Notes under the pieces: generated by a model
Database searches by the model: none
Seen by the model: only the letters and a program-made list of their open reading frames with translations
Told to the model about the DNA's origin: nothing
Translations under genes and position numbers: made by a program
Source: Panax quinquefolius
Taxonomy: Eukaryota; Streptophyta; Magnoliopsida; Apiales; Araliaceae
Reading direction: 5' to 3'
DNA: 64,000 nucleotides
Assembly (NCBI GenBank): GCA_020205615.1
Contig: CM035165.1
Location: 86,428,005-86,492,004 of the forward strand
Part shown: piece by piece, positions 25,108 to 36,310 of the stretch
How the letters are laid out: each line of letters begins with the position of its first letter
How positions within the stretch are numbered: position 1 is the stretch's first letter

Positions 25108-26122
25108 TAAAATAAGTATATTTTTTACAATTGTTTGTTTGTGTCTAAATGTCTCTTAATTCATTTGCTTCTGATTCGGTCAGAGACAAATTTTGTTTGA
25201 TAAAAAAATTTCGCCTCTTAATCGTTAAGACAAAATCTCAAATCTAAACTATTAAGAGCTGCCTCTTAATAATTTATTTGAAATTTATGAGCAAAAATAA
25301 CCTCAATAAATATTATATTCCTTCAATTTCAAATTTTAAGATCATTCAAATAAAATTTTAAATAACTTAGAGGGTTAAAATGATAAAATAGTATCATTCA
25401 AATATTTTACACTTTTTAGTTATCAAACAATTTTTGAAATTTAAATATTATTTCAATAAATGATCTAATTTATTAAAATATATTAACCATTCAAATCTTA
25501 ATTACTCAAATTTATCAAACACCACCTAAAATTTGATTATTTTGCACCATTATAATCAATAGTCATTTCGCATGCATACAATACAAGTGTGGAAAAAAAG
25601 AAGGAAAAATAAAAATAAAAATAAGAGTCTGGATTCTTTTTTTCTACAAATATTCGTAATTCTGGTGATGTTATATTATCAATTTAGACTCTTATTAGGC
25701 CTTCCAAACTGTTCATCATAGTCAACAAAGTAGAATAAAACTTTTGTTTGAGACTAAACAAAAAACCTGCAAAACTCAAGACACCAATTTCTTGCCAAGG
25801 CCCCATGTTGCAGAGCCATTCGCAATAGCCCCATTAAACCTTCAACCAAGCACTTGATTCACAATGTATACAGACATTAATTCTAAAACTGCAAGGTTGG
25901 CTAGATATGAAGTAATTTTAGTGTCCATCACTTTTAGGGTGAAAAAGATGAAAACAACATAAGCTAGGCAAAAAATATCATAGTTCTGGCCTTCTTCTGG
26001 GGTATGCAACCCATTCCTTAATCAACTACAAATTCCTTGATCAAAAAATATATGGTCAGGAATGCTACCACTCGTTACAAATTCCTGTGTTGGCAAGTTG
26101 ATCAGCACATGACTTCACGCCT
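25108..26122. other. AT-rich flank, probably 3' UTR and downstream of the coiled-coil gene
   Basis: There is no open frame of note. The more complex sequence at about 25770-26122 could be the 3' UTR of the minus-strand gene. The rest is AT-rich with CTCTTAAT-type short repeats at 25150-25290. No polyadenylation site could be fixed. Confidence 0.35.
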
Positions 26123-29100
26123 CTAAACATGGGCTTTTTCATTGCTCCCAATCAGCAGATAAGGTGCGCCTGCATTAAAAAATAATTGTGTTGTAAGTTT
26201 CTAAAAGAGTTGAATAGCATTTGACAACTGCTTTGGAATTCATATGTACTTCAATTCTGGGAAATTGATGATTCAGAGCAAGTTGGAGGCTAGGAACATC
26301 ACAAAAAAGTTACCTTACATCCCTTTTCTAGTAAAATTTAAGTCAAAGTTGGATTCCAAAGAATGTAACAAAGACAGAACTGTGATACAGTTAGCTTACA
26401 TTCCTTTTCTGGTACATTAATAAAATTCCACTTAAAAGTTAGATTTTGTTTACATGTCCATGCAATTGTATAACTTAATCTTTGTAGAGAAAATGAATAG
26501 AAATGTTACATTAAAACCTCTAAGAATATGCCAGGATCCCTCGCAACCAAGAACAAATGCTTATGCTACAAGGGGTGTGAGAAGGATGAGATTTCCAGTA
26601 TACTGAAGTAACTGAACAATATTACAACTTCAGGTTTTTTGGAGATATGGGAAGCAAGATGTATATGCTAGATTTACAGACTTGGGTTTAAGAAAGTGAA
26701 GTACCAGCATTTGAGAGACTACGCCTCAGAGTAGGACTGTACCTAATAAAGCCTGATAACAGAAATGAACTGCTGCATGATTCTTTAAGTACCAAACCTA
26801 CTATGTTAGAATGATCGACAAAATGAATAGACTTTAATATCACAGGGTGGTATTGTAATCTATTAGTGTAGTATTACTTCTTGTACTAGTTATTGAGCAA
26901 TATATCTTGCATTTTTATACTTTCACATCAATTGCATCTGTTATGAACATCATCTCAAAGTGAGTTAATATTAAAACATGTATAAAGAAAGTTTCGCTTT
27001 AATACAATCACAAGTGGGAAGACTGAGCTTGGCTGACAGTTTGACCCAAAATAACTATTCTCAGTGTTCCAAAATTAGATAAACATTTGTTAAAATGACT
27101 ACTTTTTTAGGGAAAATTTTACTTCTTCAAACCTATATACGGTTGCATGATAATACTCAATCAACTAAGAACAATTTTTTGGCATATTTTGAACTACATG
27201 TCACTTCATAATCTAAAAAAAACATATATCTCTAATTCTGAAACGGACAAATTGAAAATCTCTCTAATTTTGGAATGGATGTAATGTTTGTTGGACAAAT
27301 GCTATCATGATGTCAAAAAACATTCACCTTGAAGCTATTGGATCCACCTAGTTCATGAACACATTATCCAATAGTTGTGAGGTCGAGATCTCACTAGGCT
27401 CATTATCATAATAGCATTTTCAGTTTTACTATATAGTTTAAGATATCGAAAGATTGAAAATTTTCTTAATCGATTGTTCTTAAAACTGTTTTACGAACCC
27501 AAGTCATAATTCCATTTTCATAAAATCAGAATAAGGCATTTTGGACCACAAAACGCAATCAACATCATTTTTAACTTTGCTTAGAAAACACATGTAAGAA
27601 ACTCAATTACAAAAGCTACACCAAGCCACTTAAAATCAAGCCATAATAAGACCACAAGAATAACCCATACCCCTAAATTATTTTATTCGTCCTTCGTTTT
27701 CTCATCATTAAATTTAATAATTATGTGAATTTTTGCATTGAAGTTTTACATAAAACATTCAAATATTTAGAAAGCTTTCTGAATAAATCGAATAAACCAT
27801 ACCATTGGGTTTCTTTAAGCATTTTAACAATGTTATTATATAATTTTAAAAAAAAAAAACCACAAGGTTTTTGAGGAGAAAATACAGTTACAAAAGCTGT
27901 TTATGGAAGCACAATAAACAACATAGTGCATTGCTGGGGGGTTTTAAATGCATTTTCCAACTCCTAAACAATTATTTAACTTAACTTACAAACGCATCTT
28001 TTGGAGTTCCAAACTCACCTCACCAAAATGATGGGGTGAAGTACAAAATCACCAAATAACATCCCCCGACCCCGCGAAAACATAGTTTGGGATTAAAGTG
28101 TGATAATGATATCAGTAATTAGTATATTTCTTAAGGGTATTTCTGTACTTGTTCCTTTTAGGTTGTTAGGTTTTATTTCTCTTTCTATATACTCTTGTAT
28201 TCAGAACAATATTCTGTTAGAATAATATTATGCAATATTAGTTCTCTCTACACTTTCAACTTCTATCATGGTATCAGAGCCAGTCGATGATTCAATGGCT
28301 TCTTTATCTTCATCATTCTCTAAGAATTACTCTCTCTGATTCTCTATCCACAATCTTCTTCTATTTTTTTTTGCAATCTGCTCTTCAATTAAGCAAAAAT
28401 GGCTCAATCCTATTCTACTGTTGCTGCTGGTTCAACTCAAATTGATTCATCTTCATCTACATCCATGATACAACTTGATCTGTTCCATCCTTATTACTTG
28501 AATAACTCAGACCATCCAGGAATGTTACTTGTCAATCAAAACTTAAGTGATCTAAACTACAATCAGTGGCGTCGATCCATGGTGATAGCTTTGTCTGCTA
28601 AAATGAAATTAGGAATGGTGGATGGTACCTTGACTGCTCCTCCTGCTACATCGCCGTATCTTCCTCACTGGACTAGGTGCAACAACATGGTAATATCCTA
28701 GTTACTGAATTCTGTCTCTTCTGAAATTCGAGACAGTATAGTTTATTTACCCACTGCTAAGGCCATTTGGGATGATTTAGCCATACGTTACACACAAAGT
28801 AATGTTCCAAAATTGTTTGGATTACGTAAGGATCTGGCTTCATTAACTCAAAAAACTCTATCAATCTCAGCCTATTTTACTAAGTTTCGTAGTTTACTTG
28901 ATGAATTGAAATCCTATGCTGATGTACCAAAGTGCACATGTTGTGTTTGTACTTGTGGTGCTGATAAGAAACTTTTTGAATATGGAAACACTCTGAAGTT
29001 AAGCCAATTTCTGATGGGACTTAATGATCAGTACACCTCCATAAGAGGTCAGTTATTAATGATGCATCCATTACCAACCTTAAATCAAGCATATTCACTT

Positions 29101-32100
29101 TTGCTTCAGGAAGAAACTCAACGAGATTGCACTAATCAGTCTCTTACAAATTATGAAAGATCTGCTATGATGGTTAAGCAATAGATTCATAAATTTGTAA
29201 GAGGGCCTAAATCAGTTAAGAAATCAAAAGGACTAGACACAGGACTCGAATGTGATTACTGCAATCAATCTGGACATACTAAGGACAAATGTTTCTTCTT
29301 ACACGGATATCCACCATGGCATCGGCTGTATGGTACTCAACCTAAGCCTCTTCAGAAAGGTGTTTCATCCCAAATAAAAACTGCTGCTCATGTCAGTGTA
29401 TCTGATTCTGTTTTTGCTACCGATACTACCAAATCTGGTACTGCTAATTCTAGGTCTGACACCTTACCATTCACTCCTGCTCAATGCCAACAACTGCTGC
29501 AGCTACTTCAGAACAATCTTAAACTGGCACCTCCAGCTTCAGCTCAGTCTTCATCTCATCATACTAACTCAGTTACTTCACAGGTGGCTGGTAAGTCTAT
29601 TTCCACTGTATGCTTCAACCATACCACCTGTCTTCACAGCTTTACAAATCATTCCCAGTGGATCCTTGACTCAGGAGCAACAGATCACATCACTCCTTTT
29701 GCTCATTTACTAACATCTGCAAAACCCATGAGATCTCAAATACACTTGCCAAATGGAAACACAGCTAATATTACACACACTTGAACTGTTATGCTTCATC
29801 CAGATATCATTCTTAAAAATGTTTTGTGTGTTCCTGAGTTCTCTTACAATCTCTTGTCCATTGGCAAACTTGCATATGATACTCATTGCCAAATCTTGTT
29901 TTCTTCTCATCAATGCATCTTACAGGACCTTACTCAGAAGAAGAAGATTGGGATTGGTAGATTGGATGGAGGCCTGTACAAACTTCACATTTCAAATATT
30001 GCTTCCTTACCTGGTTCAGTTCCTGACTCTAGTCATAAGCCAGTTCATGCTGCTACTGCTTCTACTGCCACAAACTGGCATGCTAGACTAGGTCATGTTC
30101 CTAACAAGGTTTTAAAACAACTTTCTCTTGACTGTAACCCCTCACATTGTGATGTTTGCCCTCTAGCTAAACAAGCTAGATTTCCATTTCAATTAAGTAC
30201 CTCAGTTTCTACTGCTATTTTTCAACTAGTGCATTGTGATGTATGGGGTCCATACAAGACCAAAACTCATGGTAACTGTAATTACTTTCTTACACTTGTG
30301 GATGACTACTCTAGATCTGCTTGGACTTTTTTGTTTCAAAGTAAGTCTCAGGTGTTTCAATTGTTCAAAAATTTCTTTACTTATGTTCACACTCAGTTCA
30401 CTTGTTCTGTGAAAGTTGTAAGAACTTATAATGGGACAGAATTTTTCAATAAAGACATTACTCCCTTCTTTGAGTCTCTAGGAATAGAGCATCAGTCCAG
30501 CTGTGTTGACACTCCACAACAGAATGGAGTTGTGGAGAGAAAACACAGACATCTTCTACAAATTGCAAGAGCTCTCAAATTTCAATCTCACATTCCTACA
30601 TCTTTTTGGGGAGACTGCCTATTAACTGCTACTTATCTCATTAACAGAATTCCATCTTCAGTTCTTAAAGGATTCACTCCTTATGAACTATTGTTTGGCA
30701 AGCCTCCTTCCTACAGTCATTTAAAAATCTTTGGCTGCTTGTGTTATGCATCCACTTTGGCTCATAACAGGGATAAATTTAGTCCACGAGCTGTCAAATG
30801 TGTCTTTTTAGGATATCCTTATGCCAAGAAAGGGTATAAACTGTATGATTTACAAAACAAAAAGTGTCTGATTAGCAGGGATGTCAAATTTTTTGAACAT
30901 ATCTTTCCTTTTGCTACCCTTACTCATACTACTTCTGATCCCTTATTCTCTGCTCAAACACCTACACCTGTTTCTGATCCTTTACCTATATCACCTTCCT
31001 TCAACCTTGTTCATTCAGACAGTGCAGCTCATGACACCACTTTCCCTTCTGATACTACTCACACTATCTTCTCTTGATATTGATCCTAGTCCAGCAACTG
31101 CAGTGATTCTTCCTTCTGATGCTGCACTATCTTCTAGTTCTCCTTCTGGTACTGTCTTCTCACGACCTCATAGACAAAGTCATCTATCTGTTAAACTTCA
31201 ATCTTATGCAGGACTTCCAACCAATCTTCCCAACACTATCCCAGCCTCTTCTGTTGATAAAGGTACAACTTCTCTCTCTGCTCACACCTATCCTCTTGCC
31301 AACTATATCTCCTATTCCCATTTTTCTCCTTCTTATGTAAAATATTTAGCTGCTACAGCTGTTATCTCTGAGCCTACTTCTTATTCTCTAGCTGTTCAAG
31401 ATCCTAACTGGTGTGAGGCTATGGTGGCTGAGATCACAGCCTTAGAGACCAACAATACTTGGAAAATTGTTCCTCTCCCTCCTGGAAAGAAAGTGATAGG
31501 TTGTAAATGGATTTATAGAGTTAAATATAAGCCTGATGGGACTGTGGAAAGGTTTAAGGCTCGCTTGGTTGCTAAAGGCTTCACTCAAACTGAAGGCCTA
31601 GATTATTTTGACACATTTGCCCCTGTTGCCAAAATGACCACTGTCAGATCATTCATAGCTATCTCTGCTATTAAAGGATGGACATTAGATCAATTAGATA
31701 TCACTGATGCATTCCTTCATGGTGATCTTTCTGAAGAAGTCTACATGCAATTACCTCCTGGTTTTTCAAACCCTTCTGTCACCAACTCATCCTCAGCTCC
31801 TTTGGTATGCAAGCTGATTAAATCTCTTTATGGCCTTAAACAGGCTCCTTAACAATGGTTTCTAAAGTTTTCCACTGTTCTTCTACAGTTTGGCTTCGCT
31901 CAATCTTATAGTGACCATTCCTTATTTACTCTTAAACACAAGTCTGGTTTTGTGGCAGTCCTTGTTTATGTGGATGATATCCTAATCAGTGGTTCTAGTC
32001 CTCCCTTGCTCCAACAAGTCAAAGATTACCTTAGTACTCACTTCAAACTTAAAGATTTAGGATCTTTAAAGTACTTTCTGGGCATTGAAGTAGCAAGGTC

Positions 32101-33772
32101 CTCTAATGGTATTTACCTTCATCAGAGGAAATATACTCTTGACATTCTTACAGATACTGGTCTCACTGGGGCAAAACCTTCCAAAATACCAATGGAACAA
32201 CATCACAATTTACTCACAGCGCAGTCCTCTTTTAACCAATGCTGGTGCTTATAGAAGACTGGTAGGAAGGTTAATTTACTTGACTATCACCAAACCTGAT
32301 ATCGCATATTCAGTTCATATCTTGTCTCAATTTTTAGCTGCTCCCAACACTTCTCACATGCAGGCTGCTTTGAAATTAGTTAGATATCTCAAACAGTCCC
32401 CTGGCCAAGGTCTTTTACTCTCTGCTGTTAGCTCTTTTTCTCTATCTGCATACTGTGATGCAGATTGGGGAGGGTGTAAAACATCTAGGAAATCATTAAC
32501 TGGATATTGCATCATGTTGGGAGATTCTCTCATTTCCTGGAAAAGTAAAAAGCAATCTACTATTTCTCGCTCTTCTGCTGAAGCAGAATATAGAGCTATG
32601 GCAGATACATGTTGTGAAATCTCTTGGTTATTAGCTTTGTTACAGGATTTCGGAATCACTAATCTTACACCAGTTTCCCTATATTGTGACAATCAGTCAG
32701 CTCTCTATATTGCTTCCAATCCTGTCTTTCATGAGCGCACCAAACACATTGAAATTGATTGTCATCTTGTTCGAGAAAAACTGCTTAAAGGCATCATTTG
32801 CACTGCTCATGTCTCCTCTGATCAACAACCTGCAGACTTACTTACTAAAGCTCTTCCATCAGATCAAATTCAACACTTGAGTTCCAAGTTGCATCTCTGT
32901 AATCTGTTTCAGAGTTACAACTTGATGGGGGATGATAATGATATCAGTAATTAGTATATTTCTTAAGGGTATTTCTGTACTTGTTCCTTTTAGGTTGTTA
33001 GGTTTTATTTCTCTTTCTATATACTCTTGTATTCAGAACAATATTCTGTTAGAATAATATTATGCAATATTAGTTCTCTATACACTTTCAACTTCTATCA
33101 AAGTGAGCCAAAAATATCTACTATAAAAAGAGAACATGTAGAACTAAAAAAGGAGAATCAAAAGATACCTAAAAGTTCCTTGTCCTTCAGCTCAAGTTCC
33201 AACAAATCTGATTCAAGCTTCTTGCCAATTTGTTGAATAAATTCATTTGCAAAATCCAGCCTTTTCTTTATAACCTCAATCTCCTTCTTAAACTCCATTT
33301 CCATTCCCTTTTCCTTCTCTCTGAGCTTTTCCTTCTTATAATCAAGCTCTTTCCCACGAACTTCAAGGAATTCCTCCTTCGCTTTAATCTCCTCCAATTT
33401 TTCCCCAACCCATTTTTGAATCGCTTCATAAACACTCTGCCCTATCTCAATTTTCCCAGAAAAACTTTCCCTCACCAATTTCTGCTCAGCTGCAAATTCC
33501 TCCTGAACCCCATGAAATTCCTTCTCTTTGATTTCAATCGATCGGCGAATCAATTCGAATTGCTGGGTGGCTTTAGATAGTGATTGTTCAGTGGATATCA
33601 ACTGTTTCTCTCTTGATTCCAGTTCATTGAAGCATTGTTCGAAGGAGATGTGGGTCGAACCCAAATGGGTTTCGATATTCTTCAACTCAACCAAAACTGA
33701 ATGTATTGAATCCTGGAGATTGGTTTTCTCCATTTCTACAACCTTCAAACTATTGCTAGAAATTTTCTCCAT
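26123..33772 (-). CDS. Coiled-coil protein, FRIGIDA-like N-terminus; two exons, intron holds a copia element
   Basis: Exon 1 is 33772 to 33169, starting with the ATG of MEKISS. An in-frame upstream extension to 33793 lacks an ATG. It ends at a donor AG|GTATCT in phase 1. The best acceptor downstream is AATGCAG|GC after a T-rich tract, giving exon 2 at 26169-26123. The join is in frame (Gly codon split GG) and ends at TAG: 651 nt, 216 residues. Exon 1 is almost entirely charged coiled coil with repeated K-E-K-E heptads (residues about 60-200). Its early part, [18 protein letters not shown], recalls FRIGIDA-like proteins, in which a coiled coil precedes a FRI domain. No FRI domain is visible, so this may be a truncated relative, a gene fragment or a different coiled-coil family. 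Exon 2 (14 residues) rests on splice logic alone. The intron is 6999 bp, 5005 of it the copia insertion and its TSD. Confidence 0.6.
26170..28100 (-). other. Intron of the coiled-coil gene, downstream of the copia insertion
   Basis: About 1.9 kb without long frames. I looked on the minus strand for a further exon (in particular a FRI domain) and did not recognise one. Small additional exons cannot be excluded. Confidence 0.4.
28101..28268 (+). repeat. 5' LTR of the intronic copia
   Basis: 168 bp, TGATAATG...TATCA, with a TATATA-type promoter signal near 28187. It is identical to 32933-33100 except for one base. Confidence 0.95.
28269..28281 (+). other. PBS of the intronic copia
   Basis: TGGTATCAGAGCC, the standard tRNA-iMet-type primer site, abuts the LTR with no spacer. 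Confidence 0.95.
28399..32954 (+). pseudogene. Intronic copia gag-pol polyprotein, with stops and frameshifts
   Basis: The start is the ATG at 28399. Domains in order: gag with the UBN2-like region, a zinc knuckle [14 protein letters not shown] near 29250, protease ([12 protein letters not shown], about 29660), GAG-pre-integrase ([13 protein letters not shown], 30080), integrase (HCDVWGP at 30230), RT ([16 protein letters not shown] at 31410, catalytic YVDD at 31969), RNase H (CDADWGG, 32455; CDNQSALYI, 32690) and the C-terminal ADLLTKALP. Defects: stops at 28699, 29182, 29782 and 31850, a +1 frameshift near 31065, and another near 32230. The second integrase catalytic Asp is Tyr (RTYNGTEF, usual DNGTEF). 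So it cannot encode an intact polyprotein. One ORF gag-pol organisation is normal for copia. Confidence 0.93.
32933..33100 (+). repeat. 3' LTR of the intronic copia
   Basis: 168 bp, one difference from the 5' LTR. The last residues of the polyprotein frame run into it, to 32954. Confidence 0.95.
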
Positions 33773-34762
33773 CTCAGATCTATCTACCCACAAATAGATA
33801 TAAAATCAAATGGGGTTTCAATTTTGGAGAAAGAAGAGAGAAATGAAATGGGGTTTGATTTTGGAGAGTTGAAATGGGGCTTTGAAATTGGAGAGAGAAA
33901 TGACATAGGGTTTGAATTTGGAGAGATAAATTTAGGGATTGGTCTGATCTGATCGTGTCTGCTCAATATATCTCAATCACCGACAGTAATTATAACTGTG
34001 ATTTTTAATAATTGGGGGAGATGCTGTAACGTCCGGTACATTGTACGATTTTTAGAGCCCAAAACAGAGCAGAACTTGAAGAGTTTGATGGAAGGGAACG
34101 TTTCAGAGCAGAGAAGTCCAATCGTTTCAGAGTCAGATATCATCATAGTTGATTAGACATGTTATACAGATGTCATCATAGTTGAATAGACATGTATTTC
34201 TATAGGTATGATTTGCACGAGCTAAAATTTTACTTGATGATTCTTCACTCTTACATGTAAAAAATTTAAATTAGAACAAAAAAAGAAAATAGTTTAAAAA
34301 AATTTTTTATGGTGTTTCTGAGTTTTTAATGGAAAATGATAGAAAATTTAAAATTGAGGACATGAATTGTAATTTAAAATTTATTATATTAAAAGTTGAG
34401 GATAATATGAGACTTATAAAAATATTACTTATTCTAATTTCTTTTTCGTCCAAATCATGCCAATTTTGGACGGAAAACTTTGGCAGGAAAAGTGGTCAAA
34501 TTTTCTATCCATTTCTTTTCTTTTCCGTTTATTAAAAAACTCATAAACATAAGAATTGGAAGGAAAACTTAAATTTTCCGTTCATTTATTTTCTTTTCTT
34601 TTCTTTTCTGTCCATTTTAAAACTCAGAAACAGAGCGTTAAAATTATTGGTAATAATATTTTAAAAACTACTATTTTCGCAAAAAAACATATACTTTTTA
34701 CGAGATTTTACTTTCATAAATCTGAGATTTTTTTACTATCTATGAGAAAAGAGCCGGTGATA
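33773..34762. other. 5' flank of the coiled-coil gene
   Basis: About 1 kb upstream on the minus strand. The proximal 200 bp is pyrimidine-rich on the minus strand, as in many plant 5' UTRs. A short direct repeat TCATCATAGTTGA...AGACATG occurs twice at 34138-34196. No core promoter element could be assigned with confidence. Confidence 0.35.
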
Positions 34763-35767
34763 TTTAATGTAAAACCCTAACTTTTATGAATAAAAATTAA
34801 TTTTTTTTGAAATATATTTTTGAATATTATGGTATGAATTTAATATAATATTATAGTTGTGGGTAATATTTATAAATTTTGCAAAGTAAGCAAGTTGTTA
34901 TATAATATTCGATTGGTTGGGAAATATTCGTTTTAACAGGGATTATTCGTACTACGACACAATCATTGGTGGACCCCACAAACGGAATTATTGTCGGAGT
35001 TAGAAAACGACAGAATTATCTTTTTATAAAAATAACGGGAAATTTTACCGTTAAACTGTTGAACTATCCGGTGGTAAAAGAACAGTAATACGCGTGGTTG
35101 CATAAATGCATTACCTGTATTGATTATTGATGCTTACGTGAGAAGTCACCGCTTATACTCAATTATTGCTACGATGAATTGCGCATAATATCTCTCATAT
35201 TATTGATTCAATTATTGTCACAATATCATCTGCATAATATTTTATATTATTAAATCAATAATTGAGACGATAAAATTATTCATATTATTATTTGCAATAT
35301 TGACGATGTCTAGAAAGTTCTGTCAATGAGAGGTTTGGTCACCTAATTGCGCACCAATAGGGAGAAATCCTTATCGGAAAGCCCTCTCTTTCTTGGGAAT
35401 GATCTGGTTGTTAAATATTGTGAGTTATAATATTAATGATGAATACGTTCGTGTTGATTAAAGATGAAATTGATATTTCCATTGTGTTGAAATTATTAGT
35501 ATTAGTAGAAATAGACATCTATTTCGATAATAATGGATGTCTGGAGGTTATATTGACCAATCGGGTAATTAATCGGATAAATGAGCAATTAATTGCTATT
35601 AATTCACATGTTTATAACTATTTGATTCACATGTATATACTATTAGGGGAGGTGGTGCAAGTTTGATAATACTTGTAGGACTAAATTAAAAATGAGGAAA
35701 AAGATGAAGGTATTATACTGTAATATTTCGAGCCCCAAAACGTGCAATTATCGAAACTATATTTTTC

Positions 35768-35776
35768 TATAAATAG
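35768..35776 (+). promoter_or_regulatory. TATA box, 5' LTR
   Basis: TATAAATAG about 1.0 kb into the LTR. It is conserved at 45942-45950 and in the inverted LTRs, and should set the start of the genomic transcript. Confidence 0.7.
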
Positions 35777-36149
35777 AAGCTCATTCTTCTTTCATTCTCG
35801 CCAATTCACTAAGACTCATAAGAGCAATTATAGAGAGAGAAGCTATAGAGAGAAAGAAGAAGAGAAGTCTACATTTCACTATTCCATTCCGATGGCTTCT
35901 TCTTACGAGGTAATGGATATTATTTTGTTCAAGATTCATAGGAATAATATTTTCTTCCATACTCTGTAGTATGTGAGTAATATTATTTCGTCTCGTATTC
36001 CTGATTATACCCTCATTTTGTTAAAGTATTGCTTCTATACTCCGTGAAATTAGTGGAATATCCTTGAAATTTGTGCTTCATCTAGTATCGTTTCACAAGG
36101 ATATTTTCTACACATTCTTGTTAAATTTTAAGCTTTTCGTGTCGGAGTA

Positions 36150-36310
36150 CTGTCCATGAGTAGTATTCATTTATACGATACAATTTACAAAGTACTATTC
36201 ACAGGATACTATTCACAAAGTACTATTCACGAAGTACTATTCACGTGGTACTATTCCTGAAGTACTATTCATGGGGTACTATTCACCCATAGTACTATTC
36301 ATGATAAAAA
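36150..36310 (+). repeat. TACTATTCAC minisatellite in the 5' LTR
   Basis: About nine units of roughly 17 bp, mostly (A/G)GTACTATTCAC(G/A)AA or shortened variants. Homologous arrays of different length lie in the other A LTRs. Confidence 0.85.

Larger units (their letters stand above)
28101..33100 (+). mobile_element. Complete Ty1/copia element in the intron, TSD AAGTG
   Basis: The element is exactly 5.0 kb with 168-bp LTRs (28101-28268 and 32933-33100). Its PBS is TGGTATCAGAGCC (28269-28281) and a purine tract GATGGGGGA lies just before the 3' LTR. Perfect 5-bp target copies AAGTG are at 28096-28100 and 33101-33105. The two LTRs differ at one position that I can see (CTCTCTAC against CTCTATAC), indicating a recent insertion. 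It lies antisense to the coiled-coil gene. Confidence 0.96.

Noticed and set aside
26060..26140. A 26-codon frame starting [11 protein letters not shown], overlapping exon 2
   Set aside because: A stop lies just upstream in that frame and no acceptor suits it; the in-frame junction with exon 1 uses the other frame.
33230..33797. Plus-strand ORFs rich in Phe and Leu
   Set aside because: They are complements of the Lys/Glu-rich coiled-coil exon on the minus strand.
35436..35799. A 70-76-codon ORF in the 5' LTR that is also open at 45590-45799 in the 3' LTR
   Set aside because: The similarity follows from LTR identity. In the inverted LTRs at 50234-53050 and 53393-56134 the same frame has a stop (GGA to TGA), so there is no sign of selection on a protein.
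36150..36310. Regularly spaced short repeats that could suggest a CRISPR array
   Set aside because: Units are contiguous or nearly so, degenerate, without unique spacers, inside a plant LTR and repeated in each LTR copy.
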